A DNA stretch of 64,000 bases. It comes from Wurfbainia villosa. Taxonomy: Eukaryota; Streptophyta; Magnoliopsida; Zingiberales; Zingiberaceae. The translations under genes and the position numbers were made by a program. A model generated the notes under the pieces. That model was not told the origin of the DNA and did no database searches. It saw only the letters and a program-made list of their open reading frames with translations. Shown one piece after another: positions 32,221-44,563 of the stretch (position 1 is its first letter; each line of letters begins with the position of its first letter). The stretch covers positions 48,173,719 through 48,237,718 of the forward strand of contig CM046001.1 in NCBI GenBank assembly GCA_025175895.1, given 5' to 3'.

Positions 32221-33955
32221 TGTTGGGATGTATACTGAAAAGTCTATTCTTTGTATGAACATCTTTATTTTTGAAATAAGAATTACATGATCATTGTTTG
32301 CATATTTATGGTTATGCATATTGTCTGATACATTACATTGTAGATAACATGGTGTGCGGTGTTACACGGAAGATCATGTTATCAGTTCCTTGTAGAGTAT
32401 AAGTAGAGGCTCAGAACCGAGATGGTTTTGGACAAACCATTGGTATGGTTGTAGTGTAATTTGGTATTGGTTTGTCTTGACCATAGAATTACACTAGTAT
32501 ACTTTGTGTGTATTGAGCAGGACCGACTTAGAGATGATTCAATTTATTGCTGACTACATAATTGAATCGGACCCTGGATATTATGGTGTACTCTTAATCT
32601 CGATATAATAACAAGCACATGTACTTAGTATTTATTTCTTTGATTTACTAATGGATGAGATTTATAGATTAAATCGATAGGCTCGGTAAGTTGGGAAATG
32701 ATATTATTTACATGGTGTGCCGTTGATTATATGAGGAAACTGTGTCCTATGTATTAGGATGATAATGTCCTCTTGAGGAGCTCATAAGGATTATCATGTA
32801 AACCCTGCAGGTGGACTTGGTCCGGCATGATGAAGAGGTTGAGTGGTACTACTCATGGAATTAGATGTTGATTAATTAATTGTCAATAAATTAATTAATT
32901 GACAGACATTCGATATCTTAAACACAGGGAGACATTTGTACAATTAATATATGGAGCCTATATTTATTTATAGTGGTTGGTGAGGTAGTTCAATGATAAT
33001 CCTCTAATTGAATGGATTATCATTAATGGATCGGGTTTGTGTGGTTCGGATCCATTGGGTGGCCAAGATCCAACTCCTCCTCATGGTCCCTATTGTAGCC
33101 TATTTAAACCCTCATGAAACCTAGATTCGACTGACAAGATTAAAAGGAGGCTTGGGTGAAATCTATAAATAAGGTTAGAGAGGCTTGGGTGTGGAACATA
33201 AGAATTGGTGTTAGGGTTTACTTCCAAAGTTTTTGGGCGGCAACACATCAATTAGGGTTAGGGTTTTTTGGAGTTGGAGGCTTGGGCGGCAACCCTAGGG
33301 TGGTGCTTCTACATTGGGCGGTGCCTCCCTCTCTCTCTCTAGGATTGGCTGGCGGCTTCCCCTCTCTCTCTCTACTCTTTGGCCGGCGGCAAAGTAAGGA
33401 AGAAAGGTTCCTTTTCTTCCATTCTCTTTGGCCAGCGCCAAATCTACCTTCTTCCTCTCCTTGGCCGGCGACAACAACCAAGTTAGTGTCTTGGTGATCG
33501 GCACTAGATAGGAGAAGAAGTGTTTGATTATCTTCCTTTGTTCGGAGCGAACAAGAAAAGGAAGATACGCGATCTAGGAGGTTTCAACTCTTGGAGGATC
33601 GTTGCCCACACAACGTTCAAGAGGAGGAAAACACATACAATAGAAGATCAAGAGGTATAATCTTGTTTATTTTGATTTAGTTCTTTTGTATAATGCATGT
33701 GGCTAATTTACTTGGACCCCGAAGATAAACACAAAAACCGGCGATTCGTACATCATCTATTCCGTGGCTAATCGAGGAAAAGAGTTAGGTTGCTTGAAAA
33801 ACAAGTTTGTTCAAGAGACCACTCGAATCGAATAGCACGATGATGGATCGGTTGCTTGGGTAATCCGTCTTCGTCAAGGATTAATTTTTTTAATCCGGGG
33901 ACGTAGATAGGATCACCATGTACAAGCGACCGAAGCGGGAAGCAATTATCTAACA
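32221..33955 (+). repeat. Copia-D 5' LTR
   Basis: 1,735 bp, TGTTGGGATG to TTATCTAACA. TATA candidate TATAAATA at 33164-33171. CT-microsatellite blocks at about 33331-33380 in the transcribed part. The U5 end differs from Copia-E (which ends CCGACCTTCA in sense). Confidence 0.9.
33164..33171 (+). promoter_or_regulatory. TATA box candidate, Copia-D 5' LTR
   Basis: TATAAATA, about 790 bp before the LTR end. The equivalent in Copia-E is CTATAAAAGG (plus strand CCTTTTATAG at 48715-48724). Confidence 0.5.
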
Positions 33956-33956
33956 A

Positions 33957-33969
33957 TGGTATCAGCGCC
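33957..33969 (+). other. Copia-D primer binding site, variant
   Basis: TGGTATCAGCGCC: one substitution (A to C) in the otherwise perfect initiator tRNA-Met site. Copia-E retains the standard form. Confidence 0.85.
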
Positions 33970-35007
33970 ACAGTTTCTGATTTTGTGTGTTTAGGATTTG
34001 GTTACTTTTATGCACTTATCATATATTGTATGTGCCGGATAATAGTAGGATGTGCGTAGGCTAACTTTTTGGTTCAGGCATAAGATCCAACTATTATGGC
34101 CATATGTGTGTGTTTGTGATTGGATGTGTGTAATTGTAATATTATTTGAATCCTCGGAGTTGACGAGGGTAGTATTTAATTTTTGTAATTAAGTACGACA
34201 TTGTTTAGCCACTCTTTTATTTTAGTTTACTTTTGATCTAGATTTCATGTACACTCCTTTGTGGAGTATAGGATCGATTGATGTAAATTAAAATAATTTT
34301 TCTCGACTCGGATCTCCGGATGGTTTGTACATGGCGTAGGGAGGAGCGAACGAGATGGCGACACGACGGGAGGCATATTGGAAAACAAAAGCCATAATAG
34401 TTGGAAAATATTTTTCATATTTATTGATTCTTGTTTGATATGCATGTTGTGTGCTAGGAAAATTCTTCATTTTCAATTATTAAGTGGGAGAGGGATATTT
34501 TTTTAAATTCCCATGGCCTCCATTACGATTTGACATGTGATGCAAACAAACTTGTGCGTCGGCTCTGAGTGCCTTCCTCCATATCGGATGAGTTTGTTTT
34601 GCGGATCACAGGGTCAAATATAGTTATAGGAAATTATTTAGGAGCGTGTGTACTTCCCCATCGGAAGCCACATAATCCCAGATAATTGCCTTGGTATTGA
34701 GTAATGGTGAACACTTAGATGCAAATAAGAGTATCCTCCCCATCGGAGTCACTTCTTTTATTTGTAGGGTCGAAGAAGAACCAAATATTAATTTTATTTG
34801 TCAAAAAGTAAGGTTGACAGGATAATAAAATTAATGGGTAAAATCTCCTCTTACAAATATAGAATTTGTATATGTCCACACTATCGTGGCAGACGATATT
34901 CTCGGTGTTTTGAGGTGTTGGTTGATTTTAAAATTTTATTGTTTGAGGAATCAATAAATTTTTGAAATCTAATGTTTTGATCTATTTGATTCTTAGGTTT
35001 TTTAAAA
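33970..35007 (+). other. Copia-D untranslated leader
   Basis: About 1 kb between primer site and gag with no credible frame. The mirror region in Copia-E (46836-47878, minus) contains the same phrases, for example CTCCCCATCGGAGTCACT type words. Confidence 0.6.
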
Positions 35008-36858
35008 ATGACTTTCAATCCACTTGCTGTGATACTAAAGGAAAATAAACTTACTGAACTCAATTATGTTGATTGGAAAAGGAATCTAGATATTGTCTTG
35101 ACTGCTGAGGAGTACAAGTATGTACTTCTCAAGGAGTGTCCTCCTAAGTGTTGGATCGAGCGGATCGCTAGAGGGGGGGGTGAATAGTGATAAAACTTTT
35201 TCGTTCGAATTCATTTCAAGACACAAGTAAACGCAGCGGCAGATAAATGCAAAATAAATGAGACAATAGTATTTTTTTACTTGGTTCATAGCCTTCGGCT
35301 ACTACTCCAAGGCCCTAGTGATCCTTGACCACACATGGAGGGAAAGCACTAACGAACACCTCCCCGTTGGAGGTAGGAGTTAATCGAATACAAGAAACCA
35401 CAAAAGCTTGAGGTAGAGGGACACTCCCCCTCTCCTCGTTACGATAAAAAAAGCTCCGAGACAATAATATGAAAAGAGATAAACTAAATTAAACTTATAC
35501 CGACGAATAAGAAATGAAAACTTAAGCTTAGATCGTCGGAGAAGTTGCACTTCATTGTCAGAGAGTTGCAGCGTTGCGGAGGCTTTAGGGAATTTAGTAT
35601 TGATGAGAAAACCCTAGGAGAGACCCTCCTTTTATAACCTTTGAGTCCCTTCTCGAGAGGATCTTCAACCAATCAGATTTGAGCACCAATCCCCTTGAAA
35701 TGAGGTGATAAGGCTTGACTCCTAGAAGCTGATCCTTGACCATCAGTCGACTGATGGCCATAATCAGTCGACTGATGGCAGCATCAGTCGAGTGCTGATC
35801 ATGGGCAGTCGACTGATGGATGACAGTCGATTGCTCCAAGCTGGCAGTTGACTGATGATAGCTGAAATCAAAAGTTAGCTTAACAAAAATATTATTTCGA
35901 CAGCCGCCGACCGTCTGATCTCGACCTAGACCATCCATGGGATGTCTTTGGTCGGATCTACGCTTAAGACCATCCCCGTAAGGAGCATACGACCTCACTT
36001 ACGCTCACACATACGAGCTTACCTCGATACTTACTGTGTCACTTTCATTTCCGGCCTTCCACTCGATTCCTTCGGCTTCCTCCGAAGTCACTCGAGTGTC
36101 GCCCAACCACCGCGGCTTCCTCCGGGTGTCGCTACTCTTCAACTCCAGCATAAGCACTTTTTTACACAATTGATTTAGCTCGTGAGATAACAATATGAGC
36201 TTAACTTTGTATCGTTTGATATAATCAAAACTCAGGTTCGACTTAGGTGCCTACAACACCAACACTAAGCCTACAGATGATTCTTGGGAAAAGGAGAAAG
36301 AGAGTTATAAGAAGTGGATAAAGGCTGATGAGATGGCGCGGTGTTACATTTTGGCTTCTATATCAAATGTATTGTAACATCAACATCAAGCCATGCCTAC
36401 TGCTTATGACATGATGCTCAATCTCAAGGAACTTTTCGGACACCAGAATCCCATGAGGGATCATGTTCTCAAGATGATGGCTCATTTGAATGAGCTGGAA
36501 GTCCTTGGAGCTGAGATCGATGGGGAAACCAAGGTCGATATCATTATCCAATCTCTACCTAGGAGTTTTGAGCAGTTTCGCCTGAATTACAACATGAATA
36601 AGAGGTTGTATTCGTTGGCAGAGTTTCTGATAGAACTCTAGGCGGCAGAGGGCCTTTTTCGTCAGAGTGCTCAGGCTCAGGCCATGGTTAATTAGAAGGT
36701 TTTGACTTCTAAGCAAAAAGGCAAGAAGAAGAAGAAACAAGGTGGACCAAAAGTGGTTGGAGGATCTCAGGGAGGAGTGAAGAAGCTGAAAGGCAAGTGC
36801 TTCACTTGCAAGTAGACTGGACACTAGAAGAAGGACTGCCCCAACCAGAAGCAGAATA
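35008..36858 (+). pseudogene. Copia-D gag, split by solo LTR S2
   Basis: The ATG at 35008 gives MTFNPLAVILKENKLTELNY and runs to KECPPK at 35148. It resumes after S2 at 36270 with SWEKEKESYKKWIKADEM. The capsid core (MMLNLKELFGHQN, MRDHVLKMMAHLNELEVLG, LPRSFEQFRLNYNMNK) is recognisable, as is a zinc knuckle at about 36793-36843 (CFTCK*TGH*KKDC) with two stops inside it. Additional stops are at about 36378 and 36640. About 20 codons found in E (NRAARQEAMRNLMTTTMIEG) are missing between HQN and MRDH. Confidence 0.85.
35149..36264 (-). mobile_element. Solo LTR S2 in Copia-D gag
   Basis: 1,116 bp, TGTTGGATCG to CACCAACA, minus orientation like Copia-1, with a perfect CTAAG duplication (35144-35148, 36265-36269). 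The G-run motif is at 35169-35188. CAGTCGACTG palindromes at about 35740-35850 are intact in this copy. Confidence 0.95.
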
Positions 36859-36869
36859 AAGGTATATCT

Positions 36870-37773
36870 TTTGTTCTGGTCGTTGAAACATGTTTAGCGG
36901 TGTTATCTACCGGCACCTGGTGTGTAGATACGGGAGCCACTGATCATGTATGCAATACTTTGCAGGGGTTATAGGAAACCAACCGACTAGATGAAAGGGA
37001 GATTACCGTTTACTTGAGCGATGCTACGAAGGTGGCGACTATTGCAGTGGGAGATGTTTATTTATCTTTTGATAGGAATAAAACTTTGGTTCTGAAAAAT
37101 TGCCTTTATGTACCTTTATTTAGAAAGAATTTGATTTCGGTTTCTAAATTGTTTTTGGATGGATATTCTATTTCTTTTAATGACAGAGTTATTATAAAAA
37201 GGAATAGGGAGATTATCTGTTCTGGTGCATTGACAGAAAATTTATATACCCTTGAACCAAAATCTCCCACGATATAAATAGAAGTAAATAACTCATCTTC
37301 TAAATCTAATAAGAGAAAAGAACCTTCGAAAATGAACCAAACATATCTTTGGTATCTAAGGTTAGGTCATATTAACCTGAGTAGAATTTAAAGGTTGATA
37401 GTTGATGGACCTTTGGATTCATTAGTGGTGAAAGATTTCCCAACCTGCGAATCTTGCTTGGAAGGTAAAATGACCAAGAGGCCTTTTAAGGCCAAGGGGT
37501 ATAGAGCCAAAGATGTGTTGGAATTGGTTGATTCTGATTTGTGTGGTCCTATGTCTATCCAGGCAAGAGGTGATTTTGAATATTTCGTCTCTTTTATAGA
37601 CGATTATTCATGATATGGATACATTTACTTGATGCACCGCAAGTCTGAATGCTTTGACAGGTTCAAAGAATTCAAGGCTGATGTGGAGAAACATCAAGGT
37701 AAAAGTATCAAGACACTGCGATCTGATCATAGTGGTGAGTACCTCTTGGGAGAGTTTAAGAATTACTTATCAG
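36870..37773 (+). pseudogene. Copia-D protease and integrase, first part
   Basis: Protease with an intact CVDTGATDHVC site, followed by NLISVSKLFLDGYSISF. Next comes gag-pre-integrase (WYLRLGHINLSRI, CESCLEGKMTKRPF) and the start of the integrase core (LVDSDLCGPMSIQ, FVSFIDDYS, LRSDHSGEYLLGEF). The core stops at NYLS, where Copia-E inserted. Stops at about 36972, 37276, 37389 and 37612. Confidence 0.85.
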
Positions 37774-40700
37774 TGAAGGTCCGAAACTTCGCTTCCCTTT
37801 TCAACTTGGTCGCTTGTGCATGGCGATCCCATCTACGTCATCGGATTAAAAAAATTAATCCAAGATGAAGATATATTACCCAAGCAACCGATCCATCATC
37901 GTGCTATTCGATTAGAGTGGTTTCTTGAACAAACTTATTGTTCAAGCAACCTAACTCTTTTCCTCGATTAGCCACGGAATAGATGATGTACGGATTGTCA
38001 GTTTTTGTATTTATCTTCGGGGTACAAGTAAATTAGCCACATGCAATTACATACATCATACAAAGAAACAAAAGGAAACAAAAACAAGAATTATACCTCT
38101 TGTTTACCTCAAGGTCATCTATTGTATGTCCTTTCTCCTTTTGGACGTCGTGTGGACGACGATCTTCCAAAAGTCGAAGCCTCCTAGATCACGTTCTTCC
38201 CTTCCTTGCTCGCTCCGAACAAAGGGAAGAATAAAACAAAACTTCTTCTCCTATCTAGAATCTGTTAGTAATATATGAGAGATGTCCTAAGGCAATCGCC
38301 TTATGTATGAACCATTTATATGATAAATGAAGATTCACTATTTGAGTATACATGTTTTATGTATTTGATTGGATCTTAAACTCATTTACTGAATGCCCAC
38401 GATACGATTCACAGCATGAGAGAATTTGTGATTGGATCACAACTAGTGAGTATCTCTACATGTGTAATTGTGATGTATCGGAATTATCCCTAGTCGATGA
38501 ATTGATGGATTTGGACACCATCAATTCTGTCGAGACTAGCACGAGGTATACTCCTTGGTGTATCCAAGCAGCTGATTCTCACTGGTTGGAGACATAGTGA
38601 TGTCCGGAGTTAATCGTGGATGCTAGTTATGGTAACTAGTTCATTGGAGTGACCAGCCGTAAGACTTCATATGGTTCTCTGCATATATAGATATGTCAAT
38701 GAAGTTCTTACCGTGGCTTAAGTGCGATGTTCCTTTGACTTGCGGTATTCAAGTCATCTTGATCATGGAGACTTATGCTTTGACATCTTAAGCAAACATC
38801 TCTAAGGAGATGTGGACCCGGGAAGATTGGGTATAAGTCGAAGTGATCGAAGGTGTTTGAATAGCCTATAAAGGATTCACCACTCCTTGCGAGGAGATGT
38901 ATACCCATGGCCTCTCGTCGGATTGTTACTAAAGTCTTTGGCCAAAGCATTACATGTTTAGAGTAAGGTACTCTTCGATACATGTGGAGTAACTAGAATC
39001 CGTAGGACGAGGAAATGTTACTTGGGCTAGGTGTGGACGTAGTCACCTAGTGAAGTGACACAATAGACCATGTCCTGAACCAAGTGGGTATAAGATGAGT
39101 GAAGGGAATGGGGCACGATTCATTCGAGCTACTGAAGGGTTTCAGAAATAGTTCTGGATCAACCGTTGATCTTTTCGGTTAATTGGGGATCATGATGTAC
39201 TACTAGGTGCCACTCATGATCGTTCTATAATTAATGGTTAATTATAGACGGCCAACATAAACCGAGAACCTATTTAGTCACACGCACAACGAGTGTAATC
39301 CAAAGGATTTAAAACGAGCTTGAGAATGGGATTCTCAGACCGAGAGAAACTATGTTTGGTTGGACCAAACATAAAGCGAGCATGAAATTGTTTCAGTCGC
39401 AATGGAAGCGTGGATGGGCAGTGTCTTATGAAGACATAATGGATGGACCAAAATGGTTTGGTTCTAATCCAATGGATGAGAATAAACCAAAGGGTTTGGT
39501 TTATATTAAAAGAATGAACCAAAGGTTGGTTCGGTTCGTTTTAACTTAAAATAAACCATCATGGTTTGGTTTATTTTAACTTATCTTAATGGAGCGGGTT
39601 AACGGGCTTTATGGATATGATCCATTAACCATTAAGAGAATTAGTTCTCTATAAAATAGGGCTTAAACCCTAACCCTAAGGCTAATCAACCTTGGCAGCC
39701 CAAACCCCCTCCCTCTCCTATTCGGCGCCCAACATCTTGTTTCCGCCCAGCTTGTGGTGCAGCCTTCCAACTTGTTGCCGGCGACCAACCTTCGGCCGGT
39801 GATCTCCTATAGGTTTGGCATCAAGGTGAGGCTTTTCTTTCCTTGGTTGGCCGGCGCCTACTCCTCCACCAAGCTGTCCAGTTTTCTGGACAGCTTCTCC
39901 TCCTCTCGTCGGAGCGTCGTTTGGACGACGGTTAGTGCTCCGACAGCGACTAACTTACCGGGGATTTGATCTCCGTTAATCCTCTGAGGTGGAGGACGAA
40001 GGATTCGTCAAACGGTTGACGAACACCTCTCCGGAGAAGCGAGTTTTGAGAACTCGTTTTGGATCCGAATTTGGATTCGGATCGTGATCATCTCTCGATC
40101 ACGTCGTCTTCAACACGAGGCTAGTAACCCGTACGAAGACGAAGCTCGTGACTTAGCGAAGTCATCCCGAGGAGCTCGGCGTGGATACGGATAGAGACGA
40201 TTCTTACGAGGATCATTCCGGTTGATGCCGTTCCCACTACACGTCATACGGAAGGTATAACGTAGTTTAATTTCCTTTTATTGCAAATTTTAATTTACGG
40301 TTATGTCTACACTTGTTGTAATAGCATGCGTGTGTTGTGTGTGTTGTAATAAATATAGATTTATTAATTTTAATTGCTTCCGCTGTGCTCATATTTACGA
40401 AACATGATCGAACACACACACGCCGCGGTGCCGGAAACCCAACAGAATCGGCCACCAAGCCATCTTGCTTGGTTGTTGCCGTCGGCCATGGAGAGGAATA
40501 AGGAGCTCCACCTAACCTTGAAGAAAGGTTGCCATCAGCCAAAAGAGAGAAAGAGAGAGGGAGGAGTCGCCGACCAATCTTAGAGAGAGAGAGGGTGAGG
40601 CGCCGTCGGCCAAGAAGAGCCAAAACCTAATCTTGCCGCTGCCCAATTGGAAGAAGACAAACCTTAGGTAGCCGCCCACCTCTTCTCTCAAGCCAACTCC

Positions 40701-41773
40701 AAACCCTAGCTGACCAAAACCTTGGAAGCAAAACACTAATCTCTCTCAAGATTCTCCACGCCCAAGCCCTTAGCCCTCCTTTTATAGAGTTAGGCTTAAG
40801 CCTCCTTTCAATCTCCATCGTTGGATCTAGAGATTCAATCTCCACCGTCAGATCTAGGGTTTCATTTTCCACCATCGGATCTTGGCTTCAAGAGAGTTTT
40901 AATAGGCTACAATAGGGACCATGAGGAGGAGTTGGATCTTGGCCACCCAATGGATCTAGCCCACATAAAGTCCGATCTATTAATGATAATCCATTCCACT
41001 AGAGGATTATCATTGATCTACCTCACCAACCCCCATAAATAAATATGGGCTCAATATATTAATTGTACAAATATCTCCCAGTGTTTAAGATATCGAATGT
41101 CCATAAATTAATTAATTTACGGATAATTAATTAATCAACATCTAACTCCATGAGTAGTACCACTCAACCTTATCTTCATGCCGGACCAAGTCCACATGCA
41201 GGGTTTACTTGATGATCCTTATGAGATACTCAAGGGGACATCATCATCCTAATATATAGGACACAGTTTCCTCATATAATCAATGATACACCATGTAAAT
41301 AATATCATTTCCCAACTTACCGAGCCTATCGATTTAATCTATAAATCTCGCTCATTGATAAATTAAAGAAATAAATACTAAGTATATGTGCCCGTTATTA
41401 TATCAGGATTAAGAGGATGTACATCAAAATATCCGAGGTCCGATTCAATTATGTAGTCAGCAATAATTTGAATCACCTCTAAGTCGGTCCTGCTCAATAC
41501 ACACAAAGTGTACTAGTGTAATTCTATGGTCAAGACAAACCAATACCAAATCACACTACAACCATACCAATGGTTTGTCTAAAACCATCTCGGTTGTGAG
41601 CCTTTACTTATACTTTACAAGGAACTGATACATGATCTCCCATGTGACACTACACACCATGTTATCTACAATGTAATGTATCAGACAATATGCATAACTA
41701 TGATCATGTGATTCTAATTTCAAAAATAAAGATGTTCATACAAAAGTTAGACTTTTCAGAATACATCCAAACG
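37774..41773 (-). repeat. Copia-E 3' LTR, interrupted by solo LTR F
   Basis: Starts TGAAGGTCCG on the plus strand. F occupies 38263-40444. The inner end reads CATCCAAACG where CATCCCAACA is expected. The AG-rich block at about 40540-40600 is the reverse of the CT-rich leader of D. Confidence 0.85.
38263..40444 (+). mobile_element. Solo LTR F in the Copia-E LTR
   Basis: 2,182 bp, TGTTAGTAAT to AAACCCAACA, with a perfect GAATC duplication (38258-38262, 40445-40449). The same site is uninterrupted in the partner LTR at about 48375 (CTATCTAGAACCGACC), confirming the borders. It is a different LTR family from all the others here, apart from a resemblance to X (17289-18736). A strong hairpin (GTCGTTTGGACGAC) lies near 39907-39920. 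Confidence 0.95.
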
Positions 41774-41788
41774 ATCTCCCACTTATAC
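41774..41788 (-). other. Copia-E polypurine tract
   Basis: ATCTCCCACTTATAC on the plus strand, the reverse of GTATAAGTGGGAGAT. The same tract precedes the Copia-D 3' LTR. Confidence 0.9.
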
Positions 41789-41911
41789 TAAAAGACAATG
41801 CTGTCCTCATACTGCCATACATCTGATTCTCATTCCCTCCACATGCCTATCAAAATCTCTCGCTCGAAGGGCCATAGTGAAGGGATCTACCAGGTCATCC
41901 TCTGATGCAAT

Positions 41912-44563
41912 CTAGGCGACAGTAACTTCTACCCGCTTTATGATTTCACGTATTAGGTGGTACTTGCGCTCTATGTGTTTACTTGCCTTATGGGCTCGTG
42001 GTTCCTTCGAGTTTTCAACTGCACCACTGTTATCACAATAAATTGTGATAGTTTTGGGTAAACTAGGAATCACATCCAAGTCCATCAAGAAGTTCCTAAG
42101 CCATACAACTTCTTTGGCTGTCTTAGAGGCTGCCACATACTCAGCTTCCATGGCAGAGTCCGCCATGCATTTCTGCTTAACACTCCTCCATATAATGGCT
42201 ACCACCTCCCAAAGTAAACACAAAACCCGAGGTAGACTTACTATTATACCTATCTGATTGGAAGTCAGAATCTGTGTAACCCACAGGGAGTAATTGATCT
42301 GCCGGTATACCAGCATATAATCCCTAGTCCTTCTTAGGTACTTCAATATATGCTTTACCGTAGTCCAATGTCTCTGTCCTAGATTACTCTGATATCTGCT
42401 AACCATGCCCACGGCAAAGTAGATATCCGACCTTGTACATAACATAGCATACATGAGGCTTCCTACTGCCGAAGCACAATGAACCACCTTCATCTCTTCT
42501 ATCTCCTTTGATGTTCTAGGACACATCTCTTTAGATAAAGGAACTCCATGCCTAAAAGGTAGAAAACCTTTCTTGGAGTTCTGCATGCTAAAATGAGCCA
42601 AAATGGTGTTTATGTATGAGGCTTGAGATAAGCACAACATCCTTTTCTTGTGATCCCTTATAACCTTGATCCCAAGGATGTGTCCCACTTCTCCCAAGTC
42701 CTTCATATCATACTGTTTGGACAACCATATTGTTGGATCGATGCGGATCGCTAGAGGGGGGGGGGTGAATAGCGATAAAACTTTTTCGTACAAATTCATT
42801 TCAAAACACTTATATGCAGCGGAAAGATAAATAAAAAATAAAAGAGACAAGAAGATTTTTTACTTGGTTCGTAGCCTTCGGCTACTACTCCAAGGCCCTA
42901 GTGATCCTTGTCCTTGATCACGCACGGAGGGAAAATCACTAATGAACTCCTCCTCGTTGGAGGTAGGAGTTAATCGGATACAAAAACCACGAAAGAGACT
43001 CGAGATAGAGGGACACTCCCCCTCTTCTCGTTACGATAAAACCAAAATAAAAAGAAGTACATAATTGAATTAAACTTAGATTATACCGTGAGCGGAAAAG
43101 ATGAAACCCTAGTAAATTATGCAGAGCTTCGTCGAGGAATGTCGGAGACTTCGTAGAGCGTCTTAGGAAGAACTTGGAAGCTTTTTAATTGATGAAAAAC
43201 CCTAAGACAAGCCCTCCTTTTATAGCCTTTGAGCCCCTCATCGAATGGGTCTTCAACCAATCACAAATGGACACAAAACCTCCTTGAAATGGGGTGATAA
43301 GCCTTGACTCCTCGGCGATCATTGACCATGATCCGATGGCCATCATCGATCGATGGTAGCATCCCGAGGCCGATAAACGATCGCTCGATGAAGGGCAGTC
43401 GAGTCCTCCATGCTGGAGTCGACTAATGCTAGCTGCAAGGACAAGTTAGCTCAAAGAAAACATTATTTCGACAGCCTTCGACCGTCCGATCTCGACCTAG
43501 ACCATCGATGGGATGTCTTTCGTCGGATCTACGCTTAAGACCATCCCCGTAAGGAGGATACGACCTCACTTACGCTCGCACACACGAGCTTACCTCGATA
43601 CTTACCATGTCACTTTTGCTTCCGGCCTTCCACTCGATTCCTTCGGCTCCCTCCGAAGTCACTCGAGTGTCGCCCGACCACCCGGCTTCCTCCGGGTGTC
43701 GCTAGCCTTCAGCTCCAGCTTTAGCAATCTTCTGCACACTCGATTCAGCTCGTGAGATAATGATATATCCTTGACTTTGCGTCTTTTGCCATAATCAAAA
43801 TACAGGTTCGACTTAGGTGACCCTGCACCAACACATACCTTACGTCCGATAATACCTTGACATTATTTCCAATTAACAAAATGTCATCTACGTATAGTAC
43901 AAGAAATACCAATACATTTCCATCACATCTCTTGTTTACACAAGACTCATCCGGACTTTGAATAAATCCAAAAGACTGGATTACCTCATCAAAGTGGATG
44001 TTCCAAGATCTCAAAGCTTGCTTCAATCCATAAATGGACCGATTAAGCTTACACACAAGATGCTCTTTGCCCTTTGCAATGAATCCCTCTGGTTGCTTCA
44101 TATAGATGTTTTCCTCAAGACTTCCATTAAGGAAAGCTGTCTTGACATCCATCTGCCACACCTCATAATCCATATGAGCACCAATACATAAGAGAATCCG
44201 GATAGACTTAAGCATGGATACCGGCGAAAAAGTCTCCTCATAATTGATACCCTCTTTCTGAGTATACCCTTTCGCAACAAGCCTTGCTTTAAAGGTCTCA
44301 AGCTTCTAGTCTATTCCTCTCTTTCTTTTGTAGATCCACTTGCATTCAAAGGGTTTTACACCATTGGGTAGTTCTACTAGCTCCCATACCTGATTTGAAT
44401 CCATAGATTCTATCTCAGAATTCATTGCACTTTGCCAATACCACATCTTTATCTTGGATTGCCTCGTCATATGTCTAGGGATCAGGTTCATGTTCACTAG
44501 GGACCAAATCAGAAGATTCTCCCAAGAACATAAGTCTATCAGGCTGTCTAACAACCCTCCCAC
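41912..44563 (-). pseudogene. Copia-E reverse transcriptase and RNase H, split by solo LTR S3
   Basis: Minus sense from 44563: WQSAMNSEIESMDSNQVWEL, stop after [37 protein letters not shown], the catalytic LYVDDILLIG and then S3. The frame resumes at 42730 (WLSKQYDMKDLGEVGHILG) and runs open to 41912. RNase H remnants include CASAVGSLMYAMLC, the MEAEYVAAS Glu block and YCDNSGAV (third acidic site), ending VEVTVA. The first RNase H Asp block (usually YTDSDF) reads LWVTQILTS, which indicates a local frameshift that is compensated downstream. Confidence 0.85.
42731..43833 (-). mobile_element. Solo LTR S3 in Copia-E reverse transcriptase
   Basis: 1,103 bp, TGTTGGATCG to CACCAACA, flanked by CATAT (42726-42730) and CATAC (43834-43838). 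Removing it rejoins LSDVR with WLSKQYDM. Around 43310-43420 CGATCG-like words stand where S2 has CAGTCGACTG. Confidence 0.9.

Noticed and set aside
33156..33497. 113-codon frame in the Copia-D LTR
   Set aside because: It covers CT-rich leader repeats; the matching LTRs of Copia-E do not keep the frame as a conserved protein.
38352..38597. 81-codon frame in solo LTR F and 65-codon frame at 39352-39549
   Set aside because: Inside an LTR with a perfect target duplication; no start context, domain or codon pattern supporting a gene.
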